From positions 50,083,501-50,147,500 of the forward strand of contig NC_081300.1 in NCBI RefSeq assembly GCF_030435805.1: a stretch of 64,000 nucleotides of DNA, given 5' to 3'. The notes below the pieces were generated by a model, which saw nothing but the letters and a program-made list of their open reading frames with translations, did no database searches and was not told where the DNA came from. This document shows positions 1 to 40,693 of this stretch, in pieces. Positions within the stretch are counted from its first letter, which is position 1; every line of letters begins with the position of its first letter. The translations under genes and the position numbers were made by a program. The stretch is from Mustela lutreola (lineage: Eukaryota; Chordata; Mammalia; Carnivora; Mustelidae).

Positions 1-788
1 GAAATACACCCGGAAACCAGTGCAAAGAAAGGTTTGTCACTTCTATGAATATGCTACCATACATGATTTTACACCTGAGGACCCGATTAGATCAAGCTGT
101 TTTGTAAGGTTTGAGGTTAAGAGAATACAGGCAGTGTAGGGTTTTTCTTAGAACTTCTTGACTAGTTTTTAGGACTTGACTAATTCTTAGGACTTCTTGA
201 CTAGTTCATCAGTGAACTGTCAAAGAGCTACAGTAGCTTGAGTCATCTTTGAATAACACCTCTTAGAGAAATTCTATCAGGAGGGATCACACTCTGTATT
301 TTTCGATTGACCCTAATTGTAGGGTACCCAACTGTCCCAGTTGACATGGGACTGAGGGTTCCTCAAGCTGAAGGTTTTCAGTGCTAAAACTGGGACAGTA
401 CCAAGCAAACAAGGACAGCTGGTCACCCTACCTGATGGCCCCCCAGGTATCATCAGAGTATCTGGATTACTCCCTGTCTCAAAAACCTACCTGACCCTAT
501 ATGGTCAACAAGTTTTTAGTCATTGCCTCCTCGAGCCAGGACCCAGAGGCAATGTTGTGCAATTAGTAGACAAGCATCACTAATTGAAATATTTTGTAAT
601 TCTAATGCTTTGGATCTTAGGCTGATAGTCTCACATGGGTACTTTTATTTCCAGGTTTATGTTGCCTTGGGGGTTATTAGATTGAACTCAGCAAAGCAGG
701 ATGACCAAAATTAACTCTTCTAGTAGATTCTGTCCTGTTCATACTATTGTCATCTAAGTTAGATAGGATATCAAGAAACATTTTTTAA

Positions 789-987
789 GGGCGCCTGGGT
801 GGCTCAGTGGGTTAAGCCGCTGCCTTCGGCTCAGGTCATGATCTCAGGGTCATGGGATTGAGTCCCGCATCGGGCTCTCTGCTCAGCAGGGAGCCTGCTT
901 CCTTCTCTCTCTCTCTCTGCCTGCCTCTCAGTGTACTTGTGATTTCTCTCTGTCAAATAAATAAATAAAATCTTTAAAAAAAAAAAA
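789..987 (+). repeat. Can-SINE
   Basis: Full-length copy, GGGCGCCTGGGTGGCTCAG to poly-A, with a target duplication AAGAAACATTTTTTAA / AAGAAACTTTTTTAA. Confidence 0.9.
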
Positions 988-1942
988 GAAACTTTTTTAA
1001 AATTCTGTGTGGAAATGAATGAAAATGGGTCAAAAATTGAAAGTAATTATCTTGCCAGCCTTCCTGCCTACCTTCCTACAAATATTCAATTAAATGTAGT
1101 ATACACCCTAATGTTACAGTTTACATCCTCAAGAATTAACTGAATGATCATTCTGAACCAAGCCCTGTGCTGGGTTCTGGGGATACAATGATGAATGAGA
1201 AATGGTCCTGCCCTCAGGAATCATCCACCTACAGGGGAGAAGAACATATGTGTTGGTTGGCCTTTGTTTGCCACCCTCTCCACAGATCCATTCTCTATGT
1301 TTCTCTGCCTCCCTCAATGTCCCCAGAATTCAGTCTCTAGGAACTATGTCTCAGAGGCACCCTAGAGCTTCATGGCTTTGGGCTGAGTTCAGCGAATGGA
1401 GGACATTGTTTTGGTGTGACTGCTCTGGCTGTTCCCTATATTCCAATTCTCGTCTCCAAAGTTCTAACACTCACTGAGGTCCTGTATCCAGTGATCCATT
1501 TCCTTAGCTCTGCCCACTTCTGCAAATGGCCCCTTCATAAAATTATTCTTACGATTTCATCTGAGTGTACCTTCTGTTTCCTGTTTCCAGACCTTGACCG
1601 GTTTGATATGTAAACCCTTGCAATAAAGGAGGGTGTGTGCATTAATAGAGGTATATTAATGGAGAATGGTATAGAAAAGCAGGGCCTTATCAAGAATGTC
1701 CTAAGAATGGAAATAAGTAAATGCATCTTGATCTTGAACATTGAAGAATAAGTAAAAAGTGGAAGAAAGACCTGGAAGGGGCAAAATGTAGCACAAAGAG
1801 AAAATAAACTATGAAGTATTCATGTAACTGTTAGAAGTTTAGGACTGCTGGGCCACTAAGTATAGGGAAGGAAGCAGTTAGAGATAGGAGAAATAGACCA
1901 GAGTCTGGCCATGTAAGTATGCTATGCAATTCTGTTCATTTC

Positions 1943-1969
1943 ATACACACACACACACATACACACACA
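1943..1969 (+). repeat. (CA)n microsatellite
   Basis: A short, slightly interrupted ACACAC run. Confidence 0.8.
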
Positions 1970-2520
1970 ATGTGCTAGGCACTTGAGATTTATTAGACTA
2001 TGAAACAAAGCCCTCTCAGAAGAATACAAATAAGTAATACATATAATATACACATAAATTTTGTAATCTGTTAGCAGCTGTTAAGTGTTATGGCAAAAGC
2101 ATAAGAAGAGGGTATAAGGGAGACCAGGAATGAGATGCAGGGGAGTTGATTGTCCTCTGTTTTAAAAAGAGGGAAACAGACCTCATGTCATTGGATGGGT
2201 CACATTGAGACGGTAATTTGTGCACACAGTTGAGTTAAGGAAGGAGGAAAAGCATTCAAGGCACAGGGATTAGCCATGCAAAGGCCCAATAGTAAGATCA
2301 CGCTTGACATACTCCAGGAACATCATTAAGGCCAGGGAAGCTAGAGTTGATATCACAAGAAGAGAGCAAAGGGAGATGAGAGCAGATAGTTTCAGAGGGG
2401 ATAACGTCTTGAGGAGGCTTGTAAGCCATTATAAATCCTTCGGATTTTGCTCTGAGGAAAATGGGAAGCCATTGGAGACTTTTGAGCCAGGAGTTACATG
2501 CTCTGACTGAACTTTTCCTC
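1960..2520 (+). repeat. Ancient interspersed repeat, family not assigned
   Basis: Phrases such as GTAAGCCATTATAAATCCTT and GGGAAGCCATTGGAGACTTT recur in an old mammalian repeat I remember but cannot name with confidence. The piece at 1120-1250 (CTGTGCTGGGTTCTGGGGAT) may belong to the same kind. Confidence 0.45.
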
Positions 2521-2589
2521 TGTGGTCGATGAGAATTAACTGAAGGGATTTAAGTATGGGAATGCCATAGGGGAAAAATACTTAAGATG

Positions 2590-2755
2590 CTTGTTTCTCA
2601 AAGTGTGGTCCAAGACCCATAGGTATCACATGGGATCTTATTTGAAATGAAGAATCCCAGGTCCCAGCTAGACATACTGAATCAGAATTTTCATTTTCAC
2701 AAGATTCCCATGTGGTTCATTTACATGATAAAGTTTAAGAAGCACTGGTTTAAAA
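2590..2755 (+). repeat. MER5A-like hAT DNA transposon remnant
   Basis: It opens TTTCTCAAAGTGTGGTCC and closes with a degenerate inverted copy (AAGAAGCACTGGTTT), with the AGAATCCCAGGTCCC centre typical of MER5. It is an old non-autonomous element. Confidence 0.65.
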
Positions 2756-2849
2756 GTTTCCTTGACTGGCTACCTATAGTAGCCCCTCCCCTTTCAAATT
2801 ACTTAAAAATCACATTACCCCATTTTATTTTTTTGTAACAGCTTTCATT

Positions 2850-3010
2850 CTCTGATGTGTTCTTACTTATATGCTTATTTGTGTATTGTCCTTTTCCTTC
2901 CCATTAGAATGCAGCATGAACTCTCAGACAGCAGAAAGCCTCTGTTTTCTTCCTGTCATTTCCTCCATGTGTGGGACATAATCGGTGCCCCATACACATT
3001 TGCTGAATAC
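2850..3010 (+). repeat. L2-like 3' end remnant
   Basis: It has the L2 3' layout ending GGTGCCCCATACACATTTGC, like GTGCTCAATAAATATTTG in L2 tails. Confidence 0.45.
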
Positions 3011-3707
3011 GCTATTCTGAGAGCTGAGCTCACCGGAAACAAGGGGAGCACTATGCTGACTATAATGGAAATTTTAGAATGTATTTAGTATTTATATGCA
3101 TCCTGATCAATAATTAAATTTATGCAGTACTTATCTGTACAGATAAATTCTGACTTTATAATGAGGTTAAGTGGGATATAATTTTTTCATACTGTATTCA
3201 AGCTTGATCTTTTTCATGAAAGATTTTGAAGTCTGAGTTCAGTGCCTACTTTTGCTGACTATATTATAGGAGCCTAAAATAATTTTAGTTCAGTCTGAAT
3301 TTTTTTAAGGAAGTTTTAAGTCTATCTTTCAGTTACATGTGTTCTATGGCTCAACACAATATTTTCATTTGTATTAACTAAAGAACACATTCAGCAACTC
3401 TATAAGAGAGATAAGGTCGCTGTAATGTTTTATTTTACAGATTGATTCAACTCATTTATTATACTCAAACTATGATGAAGCTTGGTGACAATAAGTGAAT
3501 ATTAATCACAGAACTTTAGAACTGGAGTTAACGGTTGAGATTATTTTTTTTATTATTTATCATTTTTAGATGAGGACACAGATGTCTGGAGTGTATAGAG
3601 TGGCAGAGATTTTGATGAAAACTGACCTCTCAAATCAGTGACCTTTATACTATACCACTGGTCCTTTCTGTCAGTGAGTTAGTCAAACTTTGCCTATAAT
3701 GGGAGCA

Positions 3708-3879
3708 ATTTTTTAAAAAGATTTTATTGATTTCTTTGAGGGGGTTGGGGATGAAGGGCAGAGAGAGAAGCTGACTCTTCACTAAGCAGGGGGCCCAATG
3801 CAGGACTTCATCCCGGGACTCCAGGTTACGACCTGAACTGAAGGCCGACACCCAACCAACTGAGCCACACAGGATCCCT
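3708..3879 (-). repeat. Can-SINE, older diverged copy
   Basis: Reverse orientation: poly-T with AAGATTTTATTGATT at left, GAGCCACACAGGATCCC at right. Confidence 0.8.
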
Positions 3880-3895
3880 AAAGGAAGCAATTTTT

Positions 3896-4086
3896 TTTTT
3901 TTAAGATTTTATTTATTTATTTGGCAGGCAGAGATTACAAGTAGGCTGAGAGGCAGGCAGAGAGAGAGGAGGAAGCAGGCTCCCTGCTGAGCAGAGAGCC
4001 TGATGTGGGGCTGGATCACAGGACCCTGAGATCATGACCTGAGCCGAAGGCAGAGGCTTTAACCCACTGAGCCACCCAGGCGCCCC
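3896..4086 (-). repeat. Can-SINE
   Basis: Reverse copy with direct repeats AAGGAAGCAATTTTT at 3881 and 4087. It landed right beside the older SINE at 3708. Confidence 0.9.
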
Positions 4087-4193
4087 AAGGAAGCAATTTT
4101 TAAAAGAGAACTCTACTTCTCAAATTTAGCTTTGTAATATGAATCATATACTTCAAGTTTATTAAATAAATGGCTAAATGAACAAAGATAAAG

Positions 4194-4240
4194 AAAGAAG
4201 GAAAGAGAGAAAGAAGGAAGGGAGGAAGGAAAGAAAGAAA
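4194..4240 (+). repeat. Purine-only GAAA/GAAG simple repeat
   Basis: A run of A and G only (AAAGAAAGAAGGAAAGAGAG and so on). Confidence 0.8.
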
Positions 4241-4297
4241 CCTAGTGAAATTGATCACTATTATAATCTACATAATCCACATAAATAATTTGGATCC

Positions 4298-4483
4298 TTT
4301 TTTTAAGATTTTATTTATTTGACAGAGAGAGATAGACCATAAGTAAGCAGAGAGGCAGGCAGAAAGGAGGAAGCAGCTTCCCTGCTGAGCAGAGAGCCCG
4401 ATGTGAGGCTCGATCCCAGGACCCCGAGATCATGACCTGAGCTGAAGGGAGAGGCTTAATCCACTGTGCCACCCAGGCATCCC
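4298..4483 (-). repeat. Can-SINE
   Basis: Reverse copy, flanked by TAATTTGGATC on both sides. Confidence 0.88.
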
Positions 4484-4523
4484 TAATTTGGATCTTTAAT
4501 ATTTGATCTTTTGCCTTTTACTT

Positions 4524-4711
4524 TTTTAAAAAATATTTTATTTATTTGACAGCGAAAAAGATCACAAGTAGGCAGAAAGACAGGCAGAGAGAGAGAAGGA
4601 GAACGCTTCCTGCTGGACAGAGAGCCCAACGTGAAGCTCCATCCCAGGACACTGAGATCATGATCTGAGCTGAAGCCAGAGGCTTAACACATTGAGCCAC
4701 CCAGGCACCCC
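4524..4711 (-). repeat. Can-SINE
   Basis: Reverse copy ending GAGCCACCCAGGCACCCC. It is the fourth minus-strand SINE within 1 kb. Confidence 0.88.
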
Positions 4712-4745
4712 TTTTATTTTACTTCTTTCATGCATTCCATCTTTG

Positions 4746-4771
4746 GGGTGTGTGTGTGTGTGTGTGTGTGT
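4746..4771 (+). repeat. (GT)n microsatellite
   Basis: About 12 GT units. Confidence 0.85.
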
Positions 4772-5931
4772 TGGTATAGGAGAACATCTTCATGTTACTA
4801 GGGAGGAACTTCTACTGGGTTAACAGTCCTGCCTCCCACCCTCCCAAGCAAAAGTAGGTTATTTGACTTATGGAGAATCCACTAGTCCATGATCTCATCG
4901 GTTGTGAGAATGCATTAGTGATTCACTCTCTTTCCTTCCCTTTCTGACCTTACTGGTGCAAGTCAGCAAATCCCAGCTTGTGTAAAGGACACATGCAGGG
5001 CTCCTGGGTGACACAACTGCAGGGGACCACTGACATAGCATCTTGGAATTGGGCTGCACACAGGAAACCGCACAAATGGCACAGGCTTCCTCTTCTGCTC
5101 TCTGCCAAGTAAGCGTCCCAATAGGAAGTCCAGAGGTTGTCTGGCTATGCCAGTGGCAGGCAGGATGGACAAATCCAATCTGGGGTGACTTTAGTATGGC
5201 CACATATTTATTTTGGCCACAATATCTAAGACACTCTGCCCAAGCCTGATCTTAGTGGTGTAGCTGACATTCTGAAGTCCATCTGTCTGACTCTTCAGCC
5301 TATGTCTTAGTTGATATTGAACACATCTTCTTGCTGTCCTTCTTAACCAAGATGACCTTGCTCCTTAGTTACCAAGTTGTTATTTGTGATATTTTATAAT
5401 CCACTTAAATCTTAAACATAATGACACCATAATTATAAAAGTAAAGGGGTTCATATGAAATATTGCTTAATCTTAAGAACAAAATGGCAGCTGTGAAAAC
5501 AGATGAAATAATTACAGGAAGAAACTTTTTGGAAGCTTCAGGATATTTTAAAAGTACTTAGTACTAGTTAGCAATAAACTTGTGCTCTCAAAAACTACAC
5601 TTAAAGGGGGAACATGGGTTACAGAGAGAAAAAAATACAAAAACAAAAACTTCCACTCTAGGATGAACTACTGGACCTCCTAACCAACAGTTTTCTTTTT
5701 CAACAAAATTTGGGTTTGCTGAGAAAGAGTGTGCAGATGTCAGCCATGACTTCAAATGGTCCCAAACATGGACAACAGCAAACTAATGCACAAGGGCTCT
5801 CAGGGTCAGAGTAGCACTGGATAATTTCCTCTAACATTTCCAGAACTGTGCTCTTCCATTGGCCAACTAGTCACTTCTCAGGATAGGACACATCTGTTGA
5901 CAGGTGTGGACTATAGTTGCTCAAAAGTGAT

Positions 5932-6122
5932 GGGGTGCCTGGGTGGCTCAGTGGTTTAAAGCCTCTGCCTTCAGCTCAGGTCATGATCTCAGGGTCCTGG
6001 GATCGAGCCCCACGTCAGGCTCTCTGCTCAGCAGGGAGCCTGCTTCCCTTCCTCTCTCTCTGCCTGCCTCTCTGCCTACTTGTGATCTCTATCAAATGAA
6101 TAAATTAAAAAATCTTAAAAAA
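5932..6122 (+). repeat. Can-SINE
   Basis: Forward copy with AAAAGTGA repeated at both ends. Confidence 0.9.
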
Positions 6123-6889
6123 AAGTGACATTAGGCTACTTAACATAATAATATTTCAAGTTTTGCTTTGAGTTGATCTGTTTTCCAATAGAGGCTAAGA
6201 GGTTTCCAACTAAAACAGAATTAGCAGGTAATCAAGACCTCTAAAATAGGGTGTGGGCTGGACTTTGGGTGTGTCCTGTAATTGCCCATCCTGGTACCCA
6301 AGTGGAACATAGATAAATCCAAACAGCAGTTTGCTCAAACACAAGGACCAACTTCTAAGGGCCCTTGATAGGTAGGTCGACCAGATCAGAAGAGTCAGTG
6401 TGACCCACTTAGAAAGCACTAACCACAAAATAAGTATTGACCAGCTAGTCCCTCAAAACTTTAAAGGCACCCATGATGATCTTGAGATTTCAGTAGCCAG
6501 AGAGACCCAGACTATAACTGGCTATGGTGACCAAGAGTTTTCCAAATTGTTGTTAAACAAATCACTAGCTGAATTTTCATTCAAGCCATCAATTATCAAA
6601 TTGTAGGGGGCCTGAAATACTATCTGTTGCATTATTTATATGCTAGATTTTATCATTTATCTACTTAAAATGTGTTTGCATATCTTCAAAAAATGCCAGA
6701 CATCAGACACCTATATAAATAATCTTCAAATTGTTTTATCTAAGAATTTACTTACTCAACTTCATATTATGGCTTATATTTCCAAAAAAATTTGTTTGGC
6801 CTACATAGGAATATACATATCATAAATTTCAAATTTAAAAAATATATATATTGAAAGCTTTAATGAATCCTATCAAAACATATTTTGTA

Positions 6890-7590
6890 GAGGAGAGAAG
6901 ATCAAGATGACAGAGCAAGAAGATCCTGAACTCACCATCTCCCATGGACACACAAAAATTTCAACTACATATAAAACAACTCTCTCTGAGAATAATGTGC
7001 AGACTAGTGGAATAGCTCTTCTACATCTAAATATATAAAGGAAAAGTTAAAGCCACATCGACACAGGTAGGAGGGACAGAGATGCTATCTAGTCAGGACC
7101 CACACCCCTGGTATAGTGAGCCACGAGTGGGAGAAATGTCACAATGTGGAGGTTCTCTCTGAGGAGCAAGGGGTTCAAGCCTCACACTAAGCACCCCAGC
7201 TCTGGGGTCCTGCACAGGGAAGATGAGCCATCATAACATCTGGCTTTGTAAATCAGTAGCGCTTAACTCCAGGAGAAATGAGCCTGCACTCTCAAAGAGC
7301 CTCTGCACAAACACACTCATTCTGAGACCCAGCACAGAGAGAGGAGTATGAAAATCTCCCAAGCCATGTGCAAAAGAGATTTATTGACTAGTTTTATGGC
7401 ATGTGAAAAAGGAACAGAAGATTGTAAGAATTTTCTCTGAAGATGGAAATGCTTGCAGGCACCATTTTCCTTACTCTCCTACACTTGGCCTGGCACTGAT
7501 GGATGGCATTTTCATACTCCCCATCTACCTTACTACCACCACTCACCCTACCCAGATGTCCCCTGTGGACCTGTCCCGCCCAATTCATCC
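6890..7590 (+). repeat. Old L1, 5' UTR-like part
   Basis: The block AGCAAGAAGATCCTGAACTC and GACACAGGTAGGAGGGACAG resembles the 5' leader of ancient mammalian L1. Confidence 0.55.
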
Positions 7591-7862
7591 ATTCCATTGA
7601 GTACGATGTTAGCTGTGGGTTTGTCATATATGACTTTCATTATGTTAAGGTATGTTCCCTCTATATCTGCTTTTTTGAGAGTTTTCATCATAAATTGATG
7701 TTAAATTTTGTCCAATGCTTTTTCTGCATCTGTTGAGATGATCGTATGATTTCTATCCAAATTTTGTTAATTTGGTATAATAATGCTGATTGATTTGCAG
7801 ATATTAAACCATCCTTGCATCCTTGGAATAAATCCCACTTGATTGTGATATGTCATCATTTT
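7590..7862 (-). repeat. L1 ORF2 fragment, inverted
   Basis: Read on the minus strand it is reverse-transcriptase-region L1 (plus strand CTTTTTCTGCATCTGTTGAG). Its left end is contiguous in L1 order with the sense block that begins near 8239. Confidence 0.7.
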
Positions 7863-8226
7863 AATGTTTTTTTTTTAATTTGTTACTGAAGTTTACTTGA
7901 CATACAGAGCTATATTAGTTTCATCTGTACAACATGGTGATTTGACAAATCTTTACAATACTCACACTCACCACTTATCATGGTCACCATATGTCTCAAA
8001 TGCTATTACAATAGTATTGACTATAATTCCTTATGCTGTACTTTTAATCTCCATGACTTATATATTTTATAAGTGGAAGTTTGTACTCTTAATCCCATTC
8101 ACCTATTCCTCCCATCTCCTCAGCCACCTCCCTTCTGACAACCACCAGTTTGTTCTCTGTATTTAAGAGACTGTTTTTTTGTTTTTTTGTTTGTTTGTTC
8201 ATTTGTTTTGTTTTGTTTTTGGATTC
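7863..8226 (-). repeat. L1 3' UTR-like fragment, inverted
   Basis: TTGACATACAGAGCTATATT and AACATGGTGATTTGAC resemble the antisense of old L1 3' ends. Confidence 0.5.
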
Positions 8227-8229
8227 CAC

Positions 8230-10289
8230 ATGTAAGTAAAATCTTAATGGTGAAAAGCTGAAAGCTTTCCCCTCTAAGATCAGGAGCAAGACAAGGATGC
8301 CCACTTTTGCCACTTTTATTCCACGTAGACCTGGAAAGAAATCCTGGCCACAGCAATCAGACAAGAAAAAAAAAATTAGTAAGGAAGAAATAAAACTGTC
8401 ACTATTTAAAGATGACATGATACTATATATAGAAAACCCAAAGAGTCTACCAAAAACTACCAGAACTAATAAATGAATTCAGTAAAGTTACAGGATACAA
8501 AACCAATATACAACAATCTACTGCATTTTTATGCATTGATGCATTGATGAACTAGCAGAAAGAGAAATTCAGAAAATCTCATTTACATGTGCATCAAAAA
8601 GAACCAAATACATAGAAATATAACCAGAGGGGTGAAAGACCTGTTCTCTGAAAACTATAAGGCATTGATGAAAGAAATTGAAGATGACATAAATAAATAT
8701 ACCATGCTCATGGGCTGGAAGAATTAATACTGTTAAAATGTCCATACTACCCAAAGCAATCTACAGTTTCAATACAATTCCTACAAAAACACCAATAGCA
8801 TTTCTCACAGAACTAGTACAAATGATCCTGAATGGAACCACAAAGATGCTGAATAGCCAAAGCAATCTTGAAAAAGAAGAACAAAGCTGGAGGTATCAGC
8901 TTGGTTGATTTCAAGCTATACTATGAAGCTAAGGTGATCAAAACAGTGTGGTATTGGGGCGCCTGGGTGGCTAAGTGGGTTGAGCCTTTGCCTTCAGATC
9001 AGGTCATGGTCTCAGTGTCGGGGATCAAGCCCCGAATTGGGCTTCCTGCTCAGTGGGGATCCTGCTTCTTCCTCTCTCTCTGCCTGCCTCTCTGCCCACT
9101 TGTGATCTCTCTCTGTCAAATAAATAAGTAAAATCTTAAAAAAAAAAAAAAAAACAACAGTGTGGTATTAGCACAAAAACAGATATATATCAATGGAAAT
9201 GAATACAGAGCCAAGAAATAAGTATATGGTCAATTAATCTACAACAAAGGAGGCAAGAAAATTCAATGGGGAAAAAACAATGTCTTCAACAAATGGTGTT
9301 GGATAAACTAGACAGCTAAATGCAAAAGAATGAAACCAGATCACTTCCTTTCACTATACACAAAAATAAACTCAAAATGTATTAAAGACCTAAATGTAAG
9401 ACCCAAAACCATAAAACTCCTAAAAGAAAAGAGAGTTTGTAAATTTCTGGACATTGGTCATAACAGTATTTTTTTGGATCTATCCCCTCAGGCAAAGGGC
9501 AACAAGCAAAATCAAACAAGAGAGACTACATCAAACTAAAAAGGTTTTGCACAACAAAGGAGCTATCAAAAAAAAAAAAAAAAACTAAAAGGGAACCTAC
9601 TGAATGGAAGAAGATGTTTGCAAATGATATATTCGATAAGGGTTAATATCCAAAATGTGCAAAGAACTCATACAACTTAATACCCAAAACCCCACAGTCT
9701 GATTAAAAAATGAGCAGAGGCCTGAATAAACATTTTTTCAAAGAAGACATGCAGATGGTCAACAGAAACATGAGAAGATGCTCAAATAACTAATCATCAG
9801 GGAAATGCAAATCAAAACCCCAATGGGATGTCACCTCACACCCATCAGAATGGCTAGTATCAAAAAGAAATAACAAGTGTTGGCAAGGACGGGAAGAAAA
9901 AGGAACCCTCAAGCACTGTTGGTGGGAATATAAATTGGTGCGGTTGCTGTGGAAAACAGCATGGAAGTTCCTCAAAAAATTAAAAACTGCCATATGATTC
10001 AGTAATTCCACTTCTAGGTATTGATCTGAAGAAAATGAGAACACTAATTCAAGAAGATATATGCACCCCTATGTTTATTGCAGCATTATTTACATTTATA
10101 TTTATTATAGTATAGGTAATACAGTCAATAATATTACAATTACTTTGTATGGTGACAGATGTATGGTAACTAGACTTACCATGATGATCATTTCATAAGG
10201 TGTATAAATGTCAAACCACTATGCTGTTTACCTGAAAACTAATGTAATATTGTATGTCAACTATACTTTAAATTTAAAAAAAAAAAATT
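8230..10289 (+). repeat. Old L1, ORF2 3' part and 3' UTR
   Basis: It starts AATGGTGAAAAGCTGAAAGC, runs through the ORF2 C-terminal region (for example GATGTCACCTCACACCCATC) and ends in poly-A near 10289. The frame is broken in many places. A Can-SINE at 8956-9154 sits inside it. Confidence 0.8.
8956..9154 (+). repeat. Can-SINE inside the L1
   Basis: Forward copy flanked by ACAGTGTGGTATT on both sides; it splits the L1 and so is younger. Confidence 0.9.
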
Positions 10290-11359
10290 GTGTAAAATGA
10301 AGTAACTCAGGGTCATTGTTCCTGATCACGTGCACAGCCCGCCCTCTAGTGTTTCTATCTAAATCCTACCAAATTTTAAACCATACTCTTAATCTCAAAA
10401 TGTTAGGTAAATAGGATTAAGAACTGTGTCATCAAATTAATAGAACAAGGCTAAATCCCTGACACGGATCAAAATTAAATCAGAGAAAAGTGAAGGACCT
10501 TTCAGAAGCTGGTGGCAACCTCACTGGAGAGATACTGCAAAGTTAGTGGTAAATATATTAACAGGCTTCATTTTATAAACAGGATCTTAACAGAAAGAGA
10601 AGACTTAGTTCAAATGATAGATCTAGATTTATGTAAAATGTGATAACTTTGTAGCTACTAGTATTGGTGTTATTTTATTAAAAAGATAATCCAAATATTG
10701 ATTAAATAGCAAAAATTTTGTTCCAAAATAACAAATATACAAAATGCAGATAAATATCCCTTTGGGAGAAGTTAATAACTAATTTATTTTATATATTTAA
10801 CTTCATTAAAGTATACATTTGTGGGAGTTTTGGGGGGCTTGAGGAGCTTTTTTTAAAAAAGCATACATTTATATTTGGAATGTTTATTTAAAAAGCACAT
10901 CAAATTGAATTTAAAAGGAAATTCATTATCTGAGAAGAAAAAATTTAATTGTGTACTATTTATATATCTTGATGGTTTTATAAGACATATGGGAAAAATC
11001 TGTGAGGCTATTTTTACCTAGGTAAAAACTTGCTTGAACTCAGAATTTTAACGAATTCTGTGCTTCAGGATGTTTACTATTGACAAGAACATAAAATGAG
11101 GTATGAATTCTATGGGGCTGTGATCCATACTATTCATTATCTTGAAGTTCAAATACTTCAGATGATGATCTTATTTAGCTGTCAGAAAAAATGTAAACAA
11201 AATAGGGACTTGGGTTGTCTTTTTTAAAATTTATATTCCAAGTCTCCTTATGTCTCGGGCATATTAGCATAACTTGTCTAAAGTCATAAAGAAAAATTGA
11301 CAGAAAAATGCTTTGGATCACCATGTGTTTTCAATTGATGCTGGCGAAAACGAACCTAA

Positions 11360-38981
<27,622 letters not shown>

Positions 38982-39062
38982 GCAGAGTGCCTTGTTGATT
39001 GGAATAGATGATTCACAAAAGAGAAAGATAACAAAACTAGTTTTTAAGTATCTGGAAAATAG

Positions 39063-39176
39063 GGGTGCCTAGCTGGCTTGATTGGAAGAACATCTGACTC
39101 TTGATCTCAGGGTCATGACTTTAAGCCCCATGTTGGGCATGGAACCTACTTAAAAAATAAATAAATAAATAAAATG
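39063..39176 (+). repeat. Can-SINE, short form
   Basis: GGGTGCCTAGCTGGCTTGAT to GGAACCTACTTAAA and (AAAT)n. Confidence 0.8.
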
Positions 39177-39477
39177 CCTAGAAAATATGTTCGACCTCAT
39201 TGATCATCAAAGACATAAAAATTAAGACAAGATAGCATTGTGTGCCTATCAAATGTATAAATTTAAAAACATACAAAATTGTGATAGAAGTGTAATGAAA
39301 TGGGAATTCTTATGTTACTATAACATAAACTGATTCTGCCTTTTTGAAAAGCTATTTGATTATGCACGTCAAGAGCCATACAACTTCTTTTTGATATAAT
39401 AATTCCATTTCTGAAATCAGTCCTAAGGAATAAATCTCAATTTGATTAAAATTTAGGTGCAGGTGCCTCTGCCCCCT

Positions 39478-39615
39478 GCAGGGGCACCTGGGTAAGCTTC
39501 GTAGGTTGAGCCGACTCTTAATCTCAGCTCAGGTCTTGATCTAGGATCGTAAGTTCAAGCCCTAAGTTGAGCTTCATGCTGGCCATGGAGCCTACTTAAA
39601 AAAAAAAAAAAAAGT
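39478..39615 (+). repeat. Can-SINE, short form
   Basis: AGGGGCACCTGGGTAAGCTT to GGAGCCTACTTAAAA poly-A. Confidence 0.8.
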
Positions 39616-40328
39616 TCTCCCTTCCCCCAGCCCCAAAATCCGTGTCTGCAAAATTATTTAAAATAATCAAATTTAAAAACAATCATAATATCTAAAGACA
39701 AGAAAATGGTTAAGTAGATTAGGGTTTAATATCTTCTGAATTAGTGGCATAATCAAAGCTGTATGTAACATTCTCTTTTGGTAATATGATCAATCTTAAA
39801 TAATAATTACATTTTAATTATAAGTTATCATTCCTAAGGGACCTTGTTAGTAGGTCAATGTATAATTAAGCTACATATTATATAATTCACTGCCTGTCCC
39901 TTTACCTTTGAGTTTTGAAGAACCCTTTTTTTTAAGTTGAGTAGTCAAACAATCAGTATCTTTTTAGCATCTACCAAGTGAAGGCACAGAACCGAGGTAC
40001 TGGGGGAGGGGAGAAAATGTTGATTTTGACAAGATTCTTCCCCAAATAAGCTTCTTCTCCAGCAGGGGTTGGGGCAGGGGTTTAAAAAGATGTACATACA
40101 ACAGTGATGCAAGATGGCATATAGCGAGCCCCAAGGCCCTGGCCTCTGGGAATTGAGGCAAAAACACTTAACTTTCCAGAAAAGGAGAGACTATTCAGCC
40201 GGATATATTTCCTTTTTCCTCTTCCTTTCCCAATGGCTTTCTATTTCCTTTCCTTTGCTCTTTCCCTTTCCTCCTTCCCTCTCACCCCCTATTCTCTCTT
40301 CTTTTCTTTATAAAATATGGGTTTCCAA

Positions 40329-40535
40329 AGATGGGATTGGGAGGGAGACAAACCATAAGTGACTCTTAGTCTCACAAAGCAAACTGAGGGTTGCTGGGGG
40401 GAGGGGGTTTGGGAGAAGGGGGGTGGGGTTATGGACACTGGGGAGGGTATGTGCTTTTGTGAGTGCTGTGAAGTGTGTAAACCCCTGGGGATAAAAATAT
40501 ATGTTTATAAAAAAATAAAAAAATTAAAAAAAAAA
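40329..40535 (+). repeat. Recent L1 3' end with 18-bp target duplication
   Basis: Sense L1 3' UTR (ACCATAAGTGACTCTTAGTC, long G-runs) and an A-rich tail. ATAAAATATGGGTTTCCA is repeated at 40311 and 40536. Confidence 0.85.
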
Positions 40536-40693
40536 TAAAATATGGGTTTCCATTATGTTGCTATATATTAATTTTTTAAAAGCCCCAACAGCATTTATTC
40601 TATTACTCATTCTGAATTTTATTCTAAGGGGAAAAAAATAATGTCTGTAAATAATTTATTAACATTTTTATTTTTGCTGCTTTTTTTTTAAAG

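Larger units (their letters stand above)
38982..40693 (+). other. CLUL1: CLUL1 final intron (or 3' UTR if unspliced)
   Basis: It holds two short-form Can-SINEs (39063, 39478) and a recent L1 tail (40329-40535). Confidence 0.6.

Noticed and set aside
8089-8418. 109-codon minus-strand ORF
   Set aside because: It lies across two L1 fragments in opposite orientation and a T-rich run; not a gene.
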